A program made the translations under genes and the position numbers. Shown here one piece after another: positions 1-9,320 of a stretch of DNA of 64,000 nt. Source of the stretch: Sphingomonas sp. TZW2008 (GTDB lineage Bacteria; Pseudomonadota; Alphaproteobacteria; Sphingomonadales; Sphingomonadaceae); contig NZ_BDJB01000011.1 of NCBI RefSeq assembly GCF_002117915.1, positions 1 to 64,000 of the forward strand. The letters are read 5' to 3'. Position 1 is the stretch's first letter. Every line of letters starts with the position of its first letter. The notes under the pieces are model-generated. The model was not told where the DNA came from, made no database searches, and saw only the letters and a program-made list of their open reading frames with translations.

Positions 1-14
1 TAGAGCGGTTTCCG
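1..14 (+). repeat. IS630 left terminal inverted repeat
   Basis: TAGAGCGGTTTCCG. Its partner at 1041-1054 read on the minus strand is TAGAGCAGTTTCCG, a single mismatch. The outermost TA is the presumed target-site dinucleotide. Confidence 0.85.
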
Positions 15-92
15 GCCCTTCTGAATCGTTGAGGATTCACATTGGCTCGATTTTCTGATTCAGGCTTCTTGCCGGATTGGAGGCCGGCAGGG

Positions 93-1039
93 ATGCCGCG
101 AGTGCTGTCACAAGATCTTCGGGAGCGGGTGGTCGCCGCGATTGCGGGCGGCATGTCATGTCGGGCTGCGGCAGCGCGGTTTGGGGTGAGTGCCGCAAGC
201 GCGATCCGCTGGCGGCAGTTGGTCGTTCAGCACGGTACGCCGGCAGCCAAGCGGCAGGGTGGCGACCGCCGTGCGGCCCGGATCGACGCACACGCGGCCT
301 TCATCCTGGACGCGATCGAGGCGAAGGACGACATCACGCTGGTCGAGTTGCAGGTGCTGCTCGCCGAGCGCGGCACGCCGGTCGGGATCGGGACGCTGTG
401 GCGGTTCTTCGACCGGCATCAGATTACGCGCAAAAAAAGACAGCGCACGCCACCGAGCAGGACCGCCCTGACGTCTTGAAGCGCCGGGAAGAGTGGTTCG
501 ATGGCCAGCTCGACCTCGATCCCGAACGCCTGGTCTTCATCGACGAAACCTGGGCGTCCACCAACATGGCGCGTCGCCACGGTCGCTGCCGGCGCGGCGA
601 GCGGCTGCGCTCGGGCGTGCCCCACGGACACTGGAAAACCACCACCCTTGTCGCCGGCCTGCGCCGCACCGGTATGGTGGCGCCGATGGTGCTCGACGGC
701 CCGATCAACCGCGACGCGTTCGTTGCCTATGTCCGCCAAGTGCTGGTGCCCGACCTCTCGCCGGGCGACATCGTCATCATGGACAATCTGTCGAGCCACG
801 AGGCGCCCGCCGCGCGCGATGCCATCGAAGCGGCGGGCGCCAGGCTGCTCTTCCTTCCGCCCTACAGCCCCGACTTCAACCCGATCGAGCAGGCGTTCTC
901 CAAGCTCAAGGCGCACCTGCGCAAGGCCGCCGAGCGCACCATCCACGGCCTGTGGGACGCCATCGGCCGCATCCTCGACCTCTACCCACCACAGGAGTGC
1001 GCCAACTACTTCGCCAACGCCGGCTACGATGCAGACTGA
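93..1039 (+). CDS. IS630 transposase, two frames joined by a -1 frameshift
   Basis: DDE transposase that cuts and joins the IS ends. The first frame (ATG at 93; an upstream TTG at 42 is also open) carries an N-terminal helix-turn-helix reading SQDLRERVVAAIAGG. The second frame, one base back, carries the catalytic triad: D in FIDETW (about 540), D in IIMDNLSSHE (about 780) and E in NPIEQ (about 885). The frames meet at seven A residues (432-438), a typical slippery site for this family. The fused product is about 315 residues, the usual IS630 length. The frameshift is therefore probably programmed rather than damage. Confidence 0.88.
432..438 (+). other. A7 slippery site for -1 frameshifting
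   Basis: A run of seven A residues lies where the upstream frame (codon start phase 0) and the downstream frame (one base back) overlap. This is the expected place for programmed -1 slippage that yields full-length transposase. Confidence 0.7.
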
Positions 1040-1040
1040 T

Positions 1041-1054
1041 CGGAAACTGCTCTA
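1041..1054 (-). repeat. IS630 right terminal inverted repeat
   Basis: Minus-strand reading TAGAGCAGTTTCCG pairs with positions 1-14. It begins just after the transposase stop codon (1037-1039) and ends in TA. Confidence 0.85.
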
Positions 1055-1449
1055 GTACCCCAAACAGCGACAACAAAGAGGGCGAGCAACAGGTGCGTTG
1101 CAGGAATGCCAGGCTCGGATTGGTTGATTCTGGTGTGAGGGAAGTTTGCCATCTGGCCGCGCTTACCGGCATCCACCCGTACGTGCCACCAGAGCTGGCA
1201 AGCTGAGCCCGCGCTATAAACCCAGCGGCGTACGAAAGGCGCAAGGATCACTGTGGGATGCGCTCGAGCATTTCTCAAGCGCGATTCCCCCGCAGCGTGG
1301 CACGGGCCTCTTGTCGTTGCATCCCCTGACGCCCGTCATCGCTCGTGCCCAAATAGTCGTTTGAATCGATCGGCACGTTCGGTCCTCCGACTGGGACAGG
1401 AAGGCTCGGACGTCGTTGCGGCGTTACATAGGGGGTGCACAGGACCGGC
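1055..1449. other. Intergenic region, no gene seen
   Basis: DNA between the IS right end and the hemerythrin-like gene. Open frames here lack ribosome binding sites and recognisable protein character. No second TA-flanked IS remnant, hairpin or RNA gene was recognised. Confidence 0.5.
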
Positions 1450-2007
1450 ATGGAAGCGAAAGCGAGCAATCTCAGCCAATCGGTCGCAATGGGAGCCGCG
1501 GCGGGTCTGGCAGTAGGCCTTGCCGCCAATTTCGTCCGAAAGGCGGCCGTTCAAAGCCCGACGGTTCTTGCCAGCAACTGGGACGCTGCACTGGCCGCAG
1601 AACACGCTGCTGCGCTCAAGATCTTTGATCTAATCGAGCGCACTGACAACAAGGCGACCGGCCGGCGAGCGGCGTTGCTTGCTCAACTAAAGCACGCCGT
1701 CGGCAAACATGCGTTTCAAGAAGAAAATGTGATTTATGCAATGATGCGCGATCACGGGTTTACGGAGGCTGCGGACCACCTCAACCACGAGCATGGCTAC
1801 GTTAAGCAGTATTTCTTCGAATTGACCGAGATAGCAAAGGACGATCGAGCCTGGCTGCCTAAGGTAAAGAAATTCCGCACCATGATCGAAACTCATATGC
1901 GGGAGGAGGAGAGTGACCTTTTCCCTAAGCTTCGCAGGAAATTATCTGACGAGCAGAACAAGCACGTCACAGCCGCGATGAATAAAGAAGGCTTCAAGCT
2001 GGCTTGA
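1450..2007 (+). CDS. Hemerythrin HHE domain protein
   Basis: About 185 residues. After a glycine/alanine-rich N-terminal stretch that could contact a membrane comes a four-helix HHE bundle. The metal-type motifs are HAFQEENVIY, HLNHEHGYV and ETHMREEESDLFP, the spacing of H and E ligands typical of this family. Such proteins bind a di-iron centre and are linked to oxygen, NO or redox sensing; no specific role can be read here. The ATG at 1450 is preferred because AGGA lies six bases upstream. A GTG at 1435 is also in frame, after an AGGGG. It is a single gene with no obvious operon partner. Confidence 0.85.
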   Translation: MEAKASNLSQSVAMGAAAGLAVGLAANFVRKAAVQSPTVLASNWDAALAAEHAAALKIFDLIERTDNKATGRRAALLAQLKHAVGKHAFQEENVIYAMMRDHGFTEAADHLNHEHGYVKQYFFELTEIAKDDRAWLPKVKKFRTMIETHMREEESDLFPKLRRKLSDEQNKHVTAAMNKEGFKLA

Positions 2008-2334
2008 CACGCTGTGAGCGCTCGAGCCGGAGGCTACGTGTGGCATTCTACACGCCACAACGAGGTGAACGCTCCTGAAGCCGTATCTAACGCAACCGAG
2101 CACCCCAGAGCGAGGATCAGCAATCACGACCATGTCACTTTATCTGCGAGCCGCATCCGCGTAGCGGTCGTGCGCATCGGTAAACGGGCTGTTGCCATAA
2201 CCGGCACGAAGCGCTGCCGCGCGTGCGTGGCACTCAGAAGCTGACACAGACCAGAAAGTTCCTCGCGACCGAACTCCTAAACTCGACCGCTACAGCACCA
2301 CGCCCGGACTGGCTGATGGCTGTGACAGGCTGCC
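2008..2334. other. Intergenic region between convergent genes
   Basis: No convincing gene or clear intrinsic terminator was seen. The open frames are short, lack ribosome binding sites and have no recognisable character. Confidence 0.5.
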
Positions 2335-2712
2335 TTAGTGCCCGCTATAGGGAGGCATAATGCGATCGAGGGGAAGGGAGTGACCGGCGGGAGTTAACCC
2401 GATAAGTTGAGGATCTAGCTCGCCAGCGGTAATCGCTATCTCGAAAGCGTCGAGCATCCTGGTTACATCATCAGCGTTCCAGAACGTAACCGACTGACCG
2501 TTGATTACCAGCTGTTGTCCATCAGGGCGGGTCGGCGAAAAAGCGACCCTGCCGTTCTCGTTTTCAGCGATCCATCCAGCACCAGGAAGGTCATGGCGCT
2601 TTTCCTCATAAGCGCGGCGAGCATGAGCTAATTTGGAGAGCATGAGCGTGCGCTCCTTCTTCGGATCGGGTGCGATGCCGGTGGCTTCTTTGATGGTGTC
2701 GGTCAGAGACAT
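2335..2712 (-). CDS. Small conserved-looking protein of unknown function
   Basis: 125 residues starting MSLTDTIKEATGI. An in-frame extension to 2814 is open but looks non-coding, so the internal ATG at 2712 is preferred. The N-terminal third is helical and basic (KLAHARRAYEEKRH). The remainder is mixed and rich in F/W/N, for example GQSVTFWNADDVTRMLDAFE. There is no signal peptide, membrane segment or cofactor motif. It is not recognised; soluble and cytoplasmic by appearance. It stands alone, separated by a strong terminator (3038-3076) from the gene behind it. Confidence 0.65.
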   Translation of the reverse strand: MSLTDTIKEATGIAPDPKKERTLMLSKLAHARRAYEEKRHDLPGAGWIAENENGRVAFSPTRPDGQQLVINGQSVTFWNADDVTRMLDAFEIAITAGELDPQLIGLTPAGHSLPLDRIMPPYSGH

Positions 2713-3037
2713 AAGGCTACCCGTCTGTTTCGCAGGGACCTTGTCCGAACGATGCCGGCATAATGCGAGTTCCAGCCGTTCAGATCTTGAACTACGTTCG
2801 GAGCAATCGGCCAACTTGATATACGCTGCTTCCTAAGGGCAGCGCTCGCGCTGCGTTCGAAAAGCAGCATATTCGACGATGGGCGAGTGAGATCCGACGT
2901 GAAAAGTTGGCCCGCCATGCCGTGTTCAGAGGAGTTGGCAGGCCATAGTTTGTTCCGCAGCCGACTCGCTATCGCTGCGCAACAATCGTGTACGCTTTGC
3001 ACCGCCAGCAGAAGCGAATTTTCTTACAATTGTTTCG

Positions 3038-3076
3038 AAAAAAAGCGCCCCGCTGAAAAGGGAGAAGGCGGGGCGC
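3038..3076 (-). terminator. Strong intrinsic terminator
   Basis: On the minus strand a perfect 9-bp GC stem (3068-3076 with 3045-3053, GCGCCCCGC/GCGGGGCGC) is followed directly by seven T residues (3044-3038). This is the textbook Rho-independent form. The nearest minus-strand gene upstream ends at 3324, about 250 bases away, so the transcript ending here has a long non-coding 3' part or is a separate RNA. Confidence 0.85.
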
Positions 3077-3323
3077 AGGATAGAGTCATGCTCGCGCTTA
3101 TTTCGCGCGCCGCATCAAAGCGCCGAGCAGCCGCTGGTTCCGTGATGTTGAAGATTGAAGGTGCCCCGCCCAGCTTCGGGTTGAGCGAGGCACCAGGTTG
3201 CGATTCAGGGAGAAACGCTGGGCCAGCCTGGTTCAAAAAATTTGGTGGCACAAGCCGCTATTTAGAGGGTTGCAACACGAGCACCAAGGCGGGGCTGCCC
3301 AAAGAACCTGCCCCAGCACGGAG
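3077..3323 (-). ncRNA. Possible structured non-coding RNA or long 3' UTR
   Basis: No credible ORF lies between the stop at 3324 and the terminator at 3038-3076. On the minus strand there is a further long imperfect hairpin of the form GGTGCC...GGGCACC. The sequence does not match any RNA family I can recall with certainty (not 6S, SRP or tmRNA as far as I can see). It may simply be the 3' UTR of the HIRAN-like gene. Confidence 0.3.
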
Positions 3324-3797
3324 CTATTTCATTTTTCTTTGTAGTGGCAGGGACACGTCCAACGTTAACCCGTATTTTGTCACCTTCCGGGCTTCTTCGC
3401 AGCCGCCTGTAATCACCGCTTTGCAAATAACAGGCAATCGATCCGCTTCTGCTTCGCTTATGATAGCGCGAAAGGCCGAAACGTGTTGCTCAGGGATCTG
3501 GCCCGCTGACATACCATCGATCGTGACGATTACCGCGCTTTTGTGAGAATCATCGTAGTCACTCGCTAATATTTGAGCGACTGCCTGCCAATATACACCA
3601 TCACGCCACCTACCACCAATAATCTGCTGAAAGACATTTTGGCAGGCACTTTCACCCACAATGGTCACCCCGCCTCCGGTCGCTAGGGGAAACGCTTTAT
3701 CGAGCTTCCACCAGTTGCGTTCAAGGAGGCGACGCCCTTTGCCGTCTTCTATTTTCTCCCCAAGCAGCAGCCTCGACAGTGACGACCAAATTTCCAT
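3324..3797 (-). CDS. HIRAN-like small protein
   Basis: 157 residues. The central part reads VTIVGESACQN, then a GR..DGVYWQAVAQILA segment, then KSAVIVTIDGMSAGQIPEQ. This resembles stand-alone HIRAN-type domains, with the order VGES.YQ, LvPEP.N.yD..AV.V.IdG..vGYL. HIRAN domains are thought to bind DNA ends or stalled forks; the family match is inference from pattern only. No signal peptide or membrane segment is present. The ATG at 3797 is the only good start. It stands alone and probably uses the terminator at 3038-3076. Confidence 0.5.
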   Translation of the reverse strand: MEIWSSLSRLLLGEKIEDGKGRRLLERNWWKLDKAFPLATGGGVTIVGESACQNVFQQIIGGRWRDGVYWQAVAQILASDYDDSHKSAVIVTIDGMSAGQIPEQHVSAFRAIISEAEADRLPVICKAVITGGCEEARKVTKYGLTLDVSLPLQRKMK

Positions 3798-4563
3798 GGC
3801 AAAAAAGCTGGAGTGATCACTGTCTCATGTCAATCGCATAGCAGGCCAGGTCTTCTTACACCGGTGGCTTGAAGCGAGACAAGCAGAGCGTGTCGTGCAT
3901 CAGATCTGTGACGAGCCGGCTGCCGAACCACCGACTTTTCATGCCGCGTAAGGCGCGCCCTCCGAACGGCGATAGCGGAGGATAAACAGCGAACCACCGG
4001 CAAGAAACTGGCAGGGCGTCGCGCGGATATCTGGCAGTCACTCGGTGAGATCGACCTACATCAGAGCGGCTTGAACGATGGACGACAAGCCATTGGCTCC
4101 GGGCGTTGCTACCTTCAGCGATCCCGGGTCAGCGCCGTCGAATATACCGCGCGAATAGCGACGCGAGAGAGCGCCGAACGGCAGGCAGGCGTCGATCTGA
4201 TCGTGAGCCTCAAGGGGGGGCGAACCTCCGTTCGACGAACGTGCGGTGTGCGGCAACGCGGGCGAGGTGATCGGGTTCAACGCTGGCGGTCAGCGCTCGG
4301 AGGGTAGAGGCTTGACGCGTCAACGCTATTCTGAAGGTGCCGCTCAGAACCAGCTGTGATCTTGTCAAATTGATCACTGTCGCGCTTTATGAGAGCGTTA
4401 AAACCGCGTCTTGGTCACTCGCACGATGCGTAGCACAACTGTAAACGTTTAGCTGCGGTATTGCCATGAGCAGATGTTCGTTCGTCTTGCAGAGACGGCG
4501 ATCTATCGGCTCGCTGCTCGAGCTTTACGCACCCGGGCGGCGGCAGATGTTGCTAACGGGTGT
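3798..4563. other. 766-bp region without a recognisable gene
   Basis: Short frames occur on both strands (for example minus 3856-4041 and minus 4056-4280) but they lack ribosome binding sites and recognisable motifs. A 26-codon plus-strand ORF starts at 4078 (MDDKPLAPG). It is weak. The stretch may be the remains of lost genes; nothing can be named. Confidence 0.4.
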
Positions 4564-6993
4564 TCAAGAACCCTCGATCATGTCGCGGATGCGGGTCGCA
4601 AGTGCCTCCACTGCAAACGGCTTGGTGATCATCTCCATGCCCGGCTCTAGGAAGCCATTGGCGACGGCGGCATTCTCGGCATAGCCGGTCATGAAGAGCA
4701 CCTTGAGGTCGGGCCGTTGCTGACGCGCGGCGTCAACGACCTGGCGGCCGTTCAGTCCAGGTAGTCCGATGTCCGTGATCAGCAGGTCGAGCCGTACCTT
4801 CGACTGGAGGATGGCAAGTCCTGCAGGCCCGTCCGCGGCCTCAATGGCGCGGTAGCCAAGCTCCTCGAGCACATCGACCACGAGATCGCGCACAGCCGCT
4901 TCATCTTCGATTACCAGCACCGCTTCCCCGGCTGCGGCGCGATGGTCGTCGGTCAGTTCGCCATGATCTTCCTCGGCACCGTCAAGCTCGCCATAATAGC
5001 GGGGCAGGTAGAGCTTGACCGTGGTGCCTTGAGCAACCTCCGAGTAGATGCGAGCATAGCCTTCAGACTGCCGCGCAAAGCCGTAAATCATCGATAGCCC
5101 AAGTCCCGTGCCCTGACCGATCGGCTTGGTCGTAAAGAAAGGTTCGAACGCCTTCTCGATCGTGTCGGCGGTCATCCCGATGCCGGTATCGCTCACGCAG
5201 ATGCAGATATATTGCCCTGGTTTGACGTCGCGCTGACGCGCGACATAGGCATCGTCGAGTTGCGCATTGCAGGTCTCGATCGTGAGCACGCCGCCTTCGG
5301 GCATCGCGTCACGGGCGTTGATCGTGAGGTTGAGAATGGCGCTCTCGAGCTGATGAGGGTCACACAGCGTCTGCCACAAGCCCCCGGCCGTCACGATCTT
5401 AAGCGAAATGGCTTCGCCAATCGTTCGCCGGAGCAGTTCCTCCATGCCGCTGACGAGGCGGTTCGCGTCGACTGACTTGGGATCGAGCGGTTGACGGCGC
5501 GAGAACGCTAGCAAGCGGTGGGTGAGCGCGGCCGCGCGATTGGCTGATGTCATCGCCGTCGTCGCGTAGCGCTCGATCTTGCTGGTCTCACCTTTGGTGA
5601 TCTGGCGCTGCATCATGTCGAGCGAGCCGATGACGCCTGTGAGCAGGTTATTGAAATCGTGCGCGATGCCGCCAGTCAGCTGGCCTACCGCTTCCATCTT
5701 CTGCGCCTGGCGTAGGGCTTCCTGCGCCGCATGCAATTCGGCTTCACGTGCCTTGACGTGACTTAGGTCGCGACCAACCGCGATGAAGTTAAGCCCGTCG
5801 GGCTCAGGCGCGACGGTCCATTCGATCGGCTTCCAGCCGCCATCCTTTGTCGCGATCCTGTTCTCGAACCGGGTGGGCTTCCCGGTGGCGGCCATATGCG
5901 CAATCGCTGCCAGCGTCGGAGGCGCGTCCTCCGTATGCATGAAGGCCGCATAACCGCGCGATAGTAACTCTGCCTCGTTCCAGCCTAGAATGCGCGTCCA
6001 GGCTGGACTAACCGCCGACATCATCCCGTTGTAATCGGCGCGGGCAAGCATATCCTGAGACAAGCTCCACAGACGCTCGCGCTCAGCCACCGCGCCGCTC
6101 TCGCGAAGCACCGCCTCTGCTATCTTATTGTCGGTGATGTCCAAAACGACGCCGGCCGAGCGCAACGGCAGGCCGTCGACGTCTCGTTCGATGGCGCCAC
6201 GTGATGCAATCCAACGCACCTCGCCGTTTGGCCGCAATATGCGGTACTCGCTGATCAGGTCGTCGCCGGACGACATTGCTTCAGCAAGTTCCTGCCACAC
6301 GCGCACTCGGTCTTCCGGATGCAAGGTCTCGTTACGGCGCTCGGGCGTCACCTCACCGCCGTCCTCGACGCCCAAGATCTCCATCGTGCGCTTCGACCAA
6401 GACCCGCGGACCCGCCGCATATCCCAATCCCAGGTACCGATCTTGGCGCTCTCGGTAGCCAGTCGGAGCTTCGCTTCGCTCTCGCGAAGCGCTTGTACGC
6501 CGACAACTTTCTCGGTGGTCTCCGTACAGGCGCAAAATACGCCGGCGATTGCCCCGTCATCGTCGCGCGCCGGGGAATAGGAAAAGGTGAAGTACGTCTG
6601 CTCCTCGAAGCCATGCCGATCCATGAGCAACGGGAGATCTTCGAGCCAAGTGGCCTCGCCGGCCAAAGCTCGGCGCGCGAGTGGGCCAATCTCGGCCCAA
6701 ATCTCACGCCAGATGTCCTCGAAGCGGGCACCCATCGCATGGGGATGCTTGTTGCCCAAAATCACCGCATAAGCATCATTGTAGATGAAGGCGAGCTCCG
6801 GGCCCCATGCAACGAACATTGGAAACTTGGACGCAAGCATTAACGAGACGATTGTTCGCAACGAATTGGGCCAGTGTTGCGGTGCGCCCAGCGGTGAATT
6901 GGCTGCATTCAGCGACCGCATCAAGGCGGCTGTCTCACCTTTGACGCGTAGGAAGGCCGGGGTATTTTCAGAAAAAGATGTCGGCTCAACCAT
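4564..6993 (-). CDS. Hybrid sensor histidine kinase with three PAS domains and a receiver
   Basis: 809 residues, no transmembrane segment, so a cytoplasmic sensor. Three PAS-type sensor domains (about 35-160, 170-295 and 300-415) are followed by the dimerisation helix with the phospho-accepting H445 in GGIAHDFNN. The ATPase core has the N box near 554-563, DTGIGM at 602 and GTGLGLS at 628. The C-terminal receiver has acidic EDE near 696, the acceptor D741 in [10 protein letters not shown] and the conserved K781. The product should autophosphorylate and pass phosphate to its own receiver. A single-domain receiver protein lies just upstream at 7082-7528, same strand, so the two may form one phosphorelay. 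The signal is unknown. Confidence 0.93.
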   Translation of the reverse strand: MVEPTSFSENTPAFLRVKGETAALMRSLNAANSPLGAPQHWPNSLRTIVSLMLASKFPMFVAWGPELAFIYNDAYAVILGNKHPHAMGARFEDIWREIWAEIGPLARRALAGEATWLEDLPLLMDRHGFEEQTYFTFSYSPARDDDGAIAGVFCACTETTEKVVGVQALRESEAKLRLATESAKIGTWDWDMRRVRGSWSKRTMEILGVEDGGEVTPERRNETLHPEDRVRVWQELAEAMSSGDDLISEYRILRPNGEVRWIASRGAIERDVDGLPLRSAGVVLDITDNKIAEAVLRESGAVAERERLWSLSQDMLARADYNGMMSAVSPAWTRILGWNEAELLSRGYAAFMHTEDAPPTLAAIAHMAATGKPTRFENRIATKDGGWKPIEWTVAPEPDGLNFIAVGRDLSHVKAREAELHAAQEALRQAQKMEAVGQLTGGIAHDFNNLLTGVIGSLDMMQRQITKGETSKIERYATTAMTSANRAAALTHRLLAFSRRQPLDPKSVDANRLVSGMEELLRRTIGEAISLKIVTAGGLWQTLCDPHQLESAILNLTINARDAMPEGGVLTIETCNAQLDDAYVARQRDVKPGQYICICVSDTGIGMTADTIEKAFEPFFTTKPIGQGTGLGLSMIYGFARQSEGYARIYSEVAQGTTVKLYLPRYYGELDGAEEDHGELTDDHRAAAGEAVLVIEDEAAVRDLVVDVLEELGYRAIEAADGPAGLAILQSKVRLDLLITDIGLPGLNGRQVVDAARQQRPDLKVLFMTGYAENAAVANGFLEPGMEMITKPFAVEALATRIRDMIEGS

Positions 6994-7081
6994 GCGACCA
7001 AGCTAGCGAGCCGACGTGCGGCACGAAAGCAACTGCATCAATGCGGTCCATCTTTATGTCAGTCCGCACGCAGGGCTTTGG

Positions 7082-7528
7082 TCATGCGTCTTGAACGAGC
7101 GCGGCGATCTCGCGCCGAAGCTGGTCGACGCTATATGGCTTCCTTATAAATTGCCCGTCGTCAGGTACTTGCGATTTGGAAGGGAACGTGTCGCCCGACG
7201 TGATCAGAAGCTTGATCGAGGGCCAACGTTCGTGGACGATCTTCGCCAGCGCTAGACCATCGATACTGCCTGGCATGCGAATGTCGGTGAACAGCACCGC
7301 CACCTCGCCGTGCCTTTCGAGAAACTGCAACGCCTCCTCGGCCGTCTCAGCTTCGGCTACTTCGTAGCCAGCATCGGACAGGATGTCCGAACCTACCAAC
7401 CGGACGAGCATCTCGTCCTCGACAATCAGGATACTGCGATCTTTACGCGTCAACACGTCGCCTACTCGATAACCGACTTCGCTCAACGCTACCTTGACGG
7501 CCGAGTTCCACTCGCGTCGTAGAAACAA
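7082..7528 (-). CDS. Single-domain response regulator (CheY-like receiver)
   Basis: 148 residues: a short N-terminal extension (about 30 residues) and one receiver domain. The acidic pocket is VEDE (about 36-39), the phospho-acceptor is D82 in LFTDIRMPG and the conserved lysine is in FIRKPYS. There is no output domain, so it works by protein contact or as a phosphate carrier. It lies 88 bases upstream of the PAS hybrid kinase on the same strand. The start is uncertain, since the first 30 residues are not conserved in character and a GTG inside could be the true start. Confidence 0.88.
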   Translation of the reverse strand: MFLRREWNSAVKVALSEVGYRVGDVLTRKDRSILIVEDEMLVRLVGSDILSDAGYEVAEAETAEEALQFLERHGEVAVLFTDIRMPGSIDGLALAKIVHERWPSIKLLITSGDTFPSKSQVPDDGQFIRKPYSVDQLRREIAALVQDA

Positions 7529-7662
7529 TCACATTATCAGCTACTTACCCTAATCGAGACTGCCGCAGGCCAATCCCCCCACTGTGGAACGGGAGCAGGC
7601 AGATGATCGATTTATCACGCCGCCGCCGTTCCAAAACTTGGCTGATGATGTCGCTCGGTGCC

Positions 7663-9120
7663 TCAGGCCATCGCATGGAAGAACGCGACGATCTGCTCCG
7701 CGTATAGCGCCGCGCCGATCGGCGTTGCTGTCGCGTGCGTGCGATCCGTCGGCCGATCGATAGACTGGCCGGTGACGGTGTCAGTCTCTATCGGTTTTGT
7801 CGGAAAAATCAGGCGGTCTGGCATAGCGGCGTGCGTGTTGATGATGTCGACCTGCGGGTCAGCCGCATATCGGCTTAGGTGATCGAGCAGCAAAGGAGCA
7901 AGACCGAGCTCCCAGTGATGATTGTACGTCTGATGATTGCCGATCATTGGGACTGCCAGCCCAATACGACAGGCAGGCGCGGCCGCTTTGATCTGGCCGA
8001 CAATGATGGCGATCGCCGTCGATGCGCTCTGCACCCCCGTCATCAGGCCGTCCGTACCAATGTCATTGATGCCGAGCGCGATGGTCACTGCAGTCGGATC
8101 CGCGAAACCGAACCGGTCGAGGTAGAATCGGAAGTCGAACACGTGACCGTTGCGCACGATCGCGGGATCATCGGCTTCGGTTGCGGCGCGAATGAATGGG
8201 TTGCGATCATCGGTCGCACTCGCGCGGGCGGCTTGCTCGTCACCCGGCGGTAGCGGGCCGTATTTGTCGTCTGCATGAATAAAGTCGACGGCGCGCCAGC
8301 TTGCCCGGCCTTCGCCGTCGATCGTCGTTCCGTCCCATCGACGTGTTCCAATCCACGTCGGCGTCACCGCCGTTTTCGTCAGCATGTTGCCGATAACCTG
8401 CTGCGTACCCGCTGTCGTAGAGTCGCCGATCATCAGAAAAATTGGCGAGCCAACCTTCGTTGCATCAGATTTACCGATGGCAAGTGGGAAGGTAATTTCT
8501 AGCGGGTCTGTCGCGCGGCTTGTGAGCTTCAGAACGGCGGTTGAGCCTAATCGATCGACAGGAAGATCGACCGCGGCCGTGAAGCTGCGCGCCAGCGGCT
8601 GCCCCGCTTCGTCCTGAGACAAAACAAAGAACTCCTGTCCGACCGCGCGCTCACGTTTTTGCAGCATCGACGGGCCAAACAGCGTGATGTGTCGCCCGCT
8701 GATACCGAACAGCTTCGGCCCGAGAACGATGCGCGGGGGTGTGCCGCGTGCGCGTAAATTTGCTTGAGTTTCTTCCGGCGCTGTCTCCTCCAGCTTTCCC
8801 TCGTTTGCCATGACATCCGGTGCCGAGGTGCCGGCCGGGATTTCTCTCTCGCGTCGACGCTTGCGCATCTCCAGCCATGGATCTCTGCGATCGCGCAAGA
8901 ACGCGCGCGCGACGTCGCGCTCACCCCGCGCGTCCGCCAGGCTGACATCCGGATAGCGGCCGAGGAATAGGATCCGATCCTCGCCATTGAAGATGAAACG
9001 AAAGCGCCAAACCTTTTCGCCTTTCGGCGTGACAACGAGGTAGAGACCGGCCTCGTCGTCAAGTGCGTACAACTTCTGACCGGGACGCGCATCCCGCAAA
9101 TCCTCGTCCCTGAGAGCCAT
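7663..9120 (-). CDS. Integrase arm-binding domain (DUF4102-like) fused to SGNH/GDSL hydrolase
   Basis: 485 residues with two unrelated parts. Residues 1-85 match the N-terminal arm-type DNA-binding domain of P4-like tyrosine integrases: GLYLVVTPKGEKVWRFRF, LFLGRYPDVSLADARGERD, then DP near 80. No core-binding or tyrosine catalytic domain follows. Residues 225-485 are an SGNH hydrolase: block I with G232-D233-S234 in LMIGDSTTAG, block II G258, block III G350-I-N352-D353, block V D459-R-T-H462. Residues 85-225 are a basic linker plus a beta-rich stretch. There is no signal peptide. The frame is continuous, with no stop or sign of a recent junction. The gene stands alone. DNA binding by the N-terminus and ester hydrolysis by the C-terminus are predictions; the substrate is unknown. 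Confidence 0.85.
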   Translation of the reverse strand: MALRDEDLRDARPGQKLYALDDEAGLYLVVTPKGEKVWRFRFIFNGEDRILFLGRYPDVSLADARGERDVARAFLRDRRDPWLEMRKRRREREIPAGTSAPDVMANEGKLEETAPEETQANLRARGTPPRIVLGPKLFGISGRHITLFGPSMLQKRERAVGQEFFVLSQDEAGQPLARSFTAAVDLPVDRLGSTAVLKLTSRATDPLEITFPLAIGKSDATKVGSPIFLMIGDSTTAGTQQVIGNMLTKTAVTPTWIGTRRWDGTTIDGEGRASWRAVDFIHADDKYGPLPPGDEQAARASATDDRNPFIRAATEADDPAIVRNGHVFDFRFYLDRFGFADPTAVTIALGINDIGTDGLMTGVQSASTAIAIIVGQIKAAAPACRIGLAVPMIGNHQTYNHHWELGLAPLLLDHLSRYAADPQVDIINTHAAMPDRLIFPTKPIETDTVTGQSIDRPTDRTHATATPIGAALYAEQIVAFFHAMA

Positions 9121-9320
9121 CGAGCCTCAAAACTCCGTTACGCACACGACGCTCGTGGCCTCGTTCAAGGGCTTTGCAAATAGCGGGAAAAAAGCGTCGC
9201 CCGCGATCGATATATCGCTGGTGGGGCGTGCGGATGTTTAGGCAATGCCGCACCAGCTTAAGTCCGGCAGGAGCATGAGCACGGGCGGTCTGCTGACCGC
9301 TGGTGCTGATGCACGCAACC

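Larger units (their letters stand above)
1..1054 (+). mobile_element. Complete IS630-family insertion sequence
   Basis: The element is bounded by 14-bp inverted repeats (1-14 and 1041-1054) that match at 13 of 14 positions. Each outer end is the TA dinucleotide that IS630/Tc1 elements duplicate on insertion. It holds one transposase split over two frames. The window begins exactly at the left TA, so the left flank is not visible. The element looks intact and possibly active: no lesion is seen other than the family's usual frameshift. Confidence is high for the family and good for the ends. Confidence 0.9.

Noticed and set aside
3856..4041. Short minus-strand frame of 61 codons
   Set aside because: No ribosome binding site and no recognisable pattern; likely chance.
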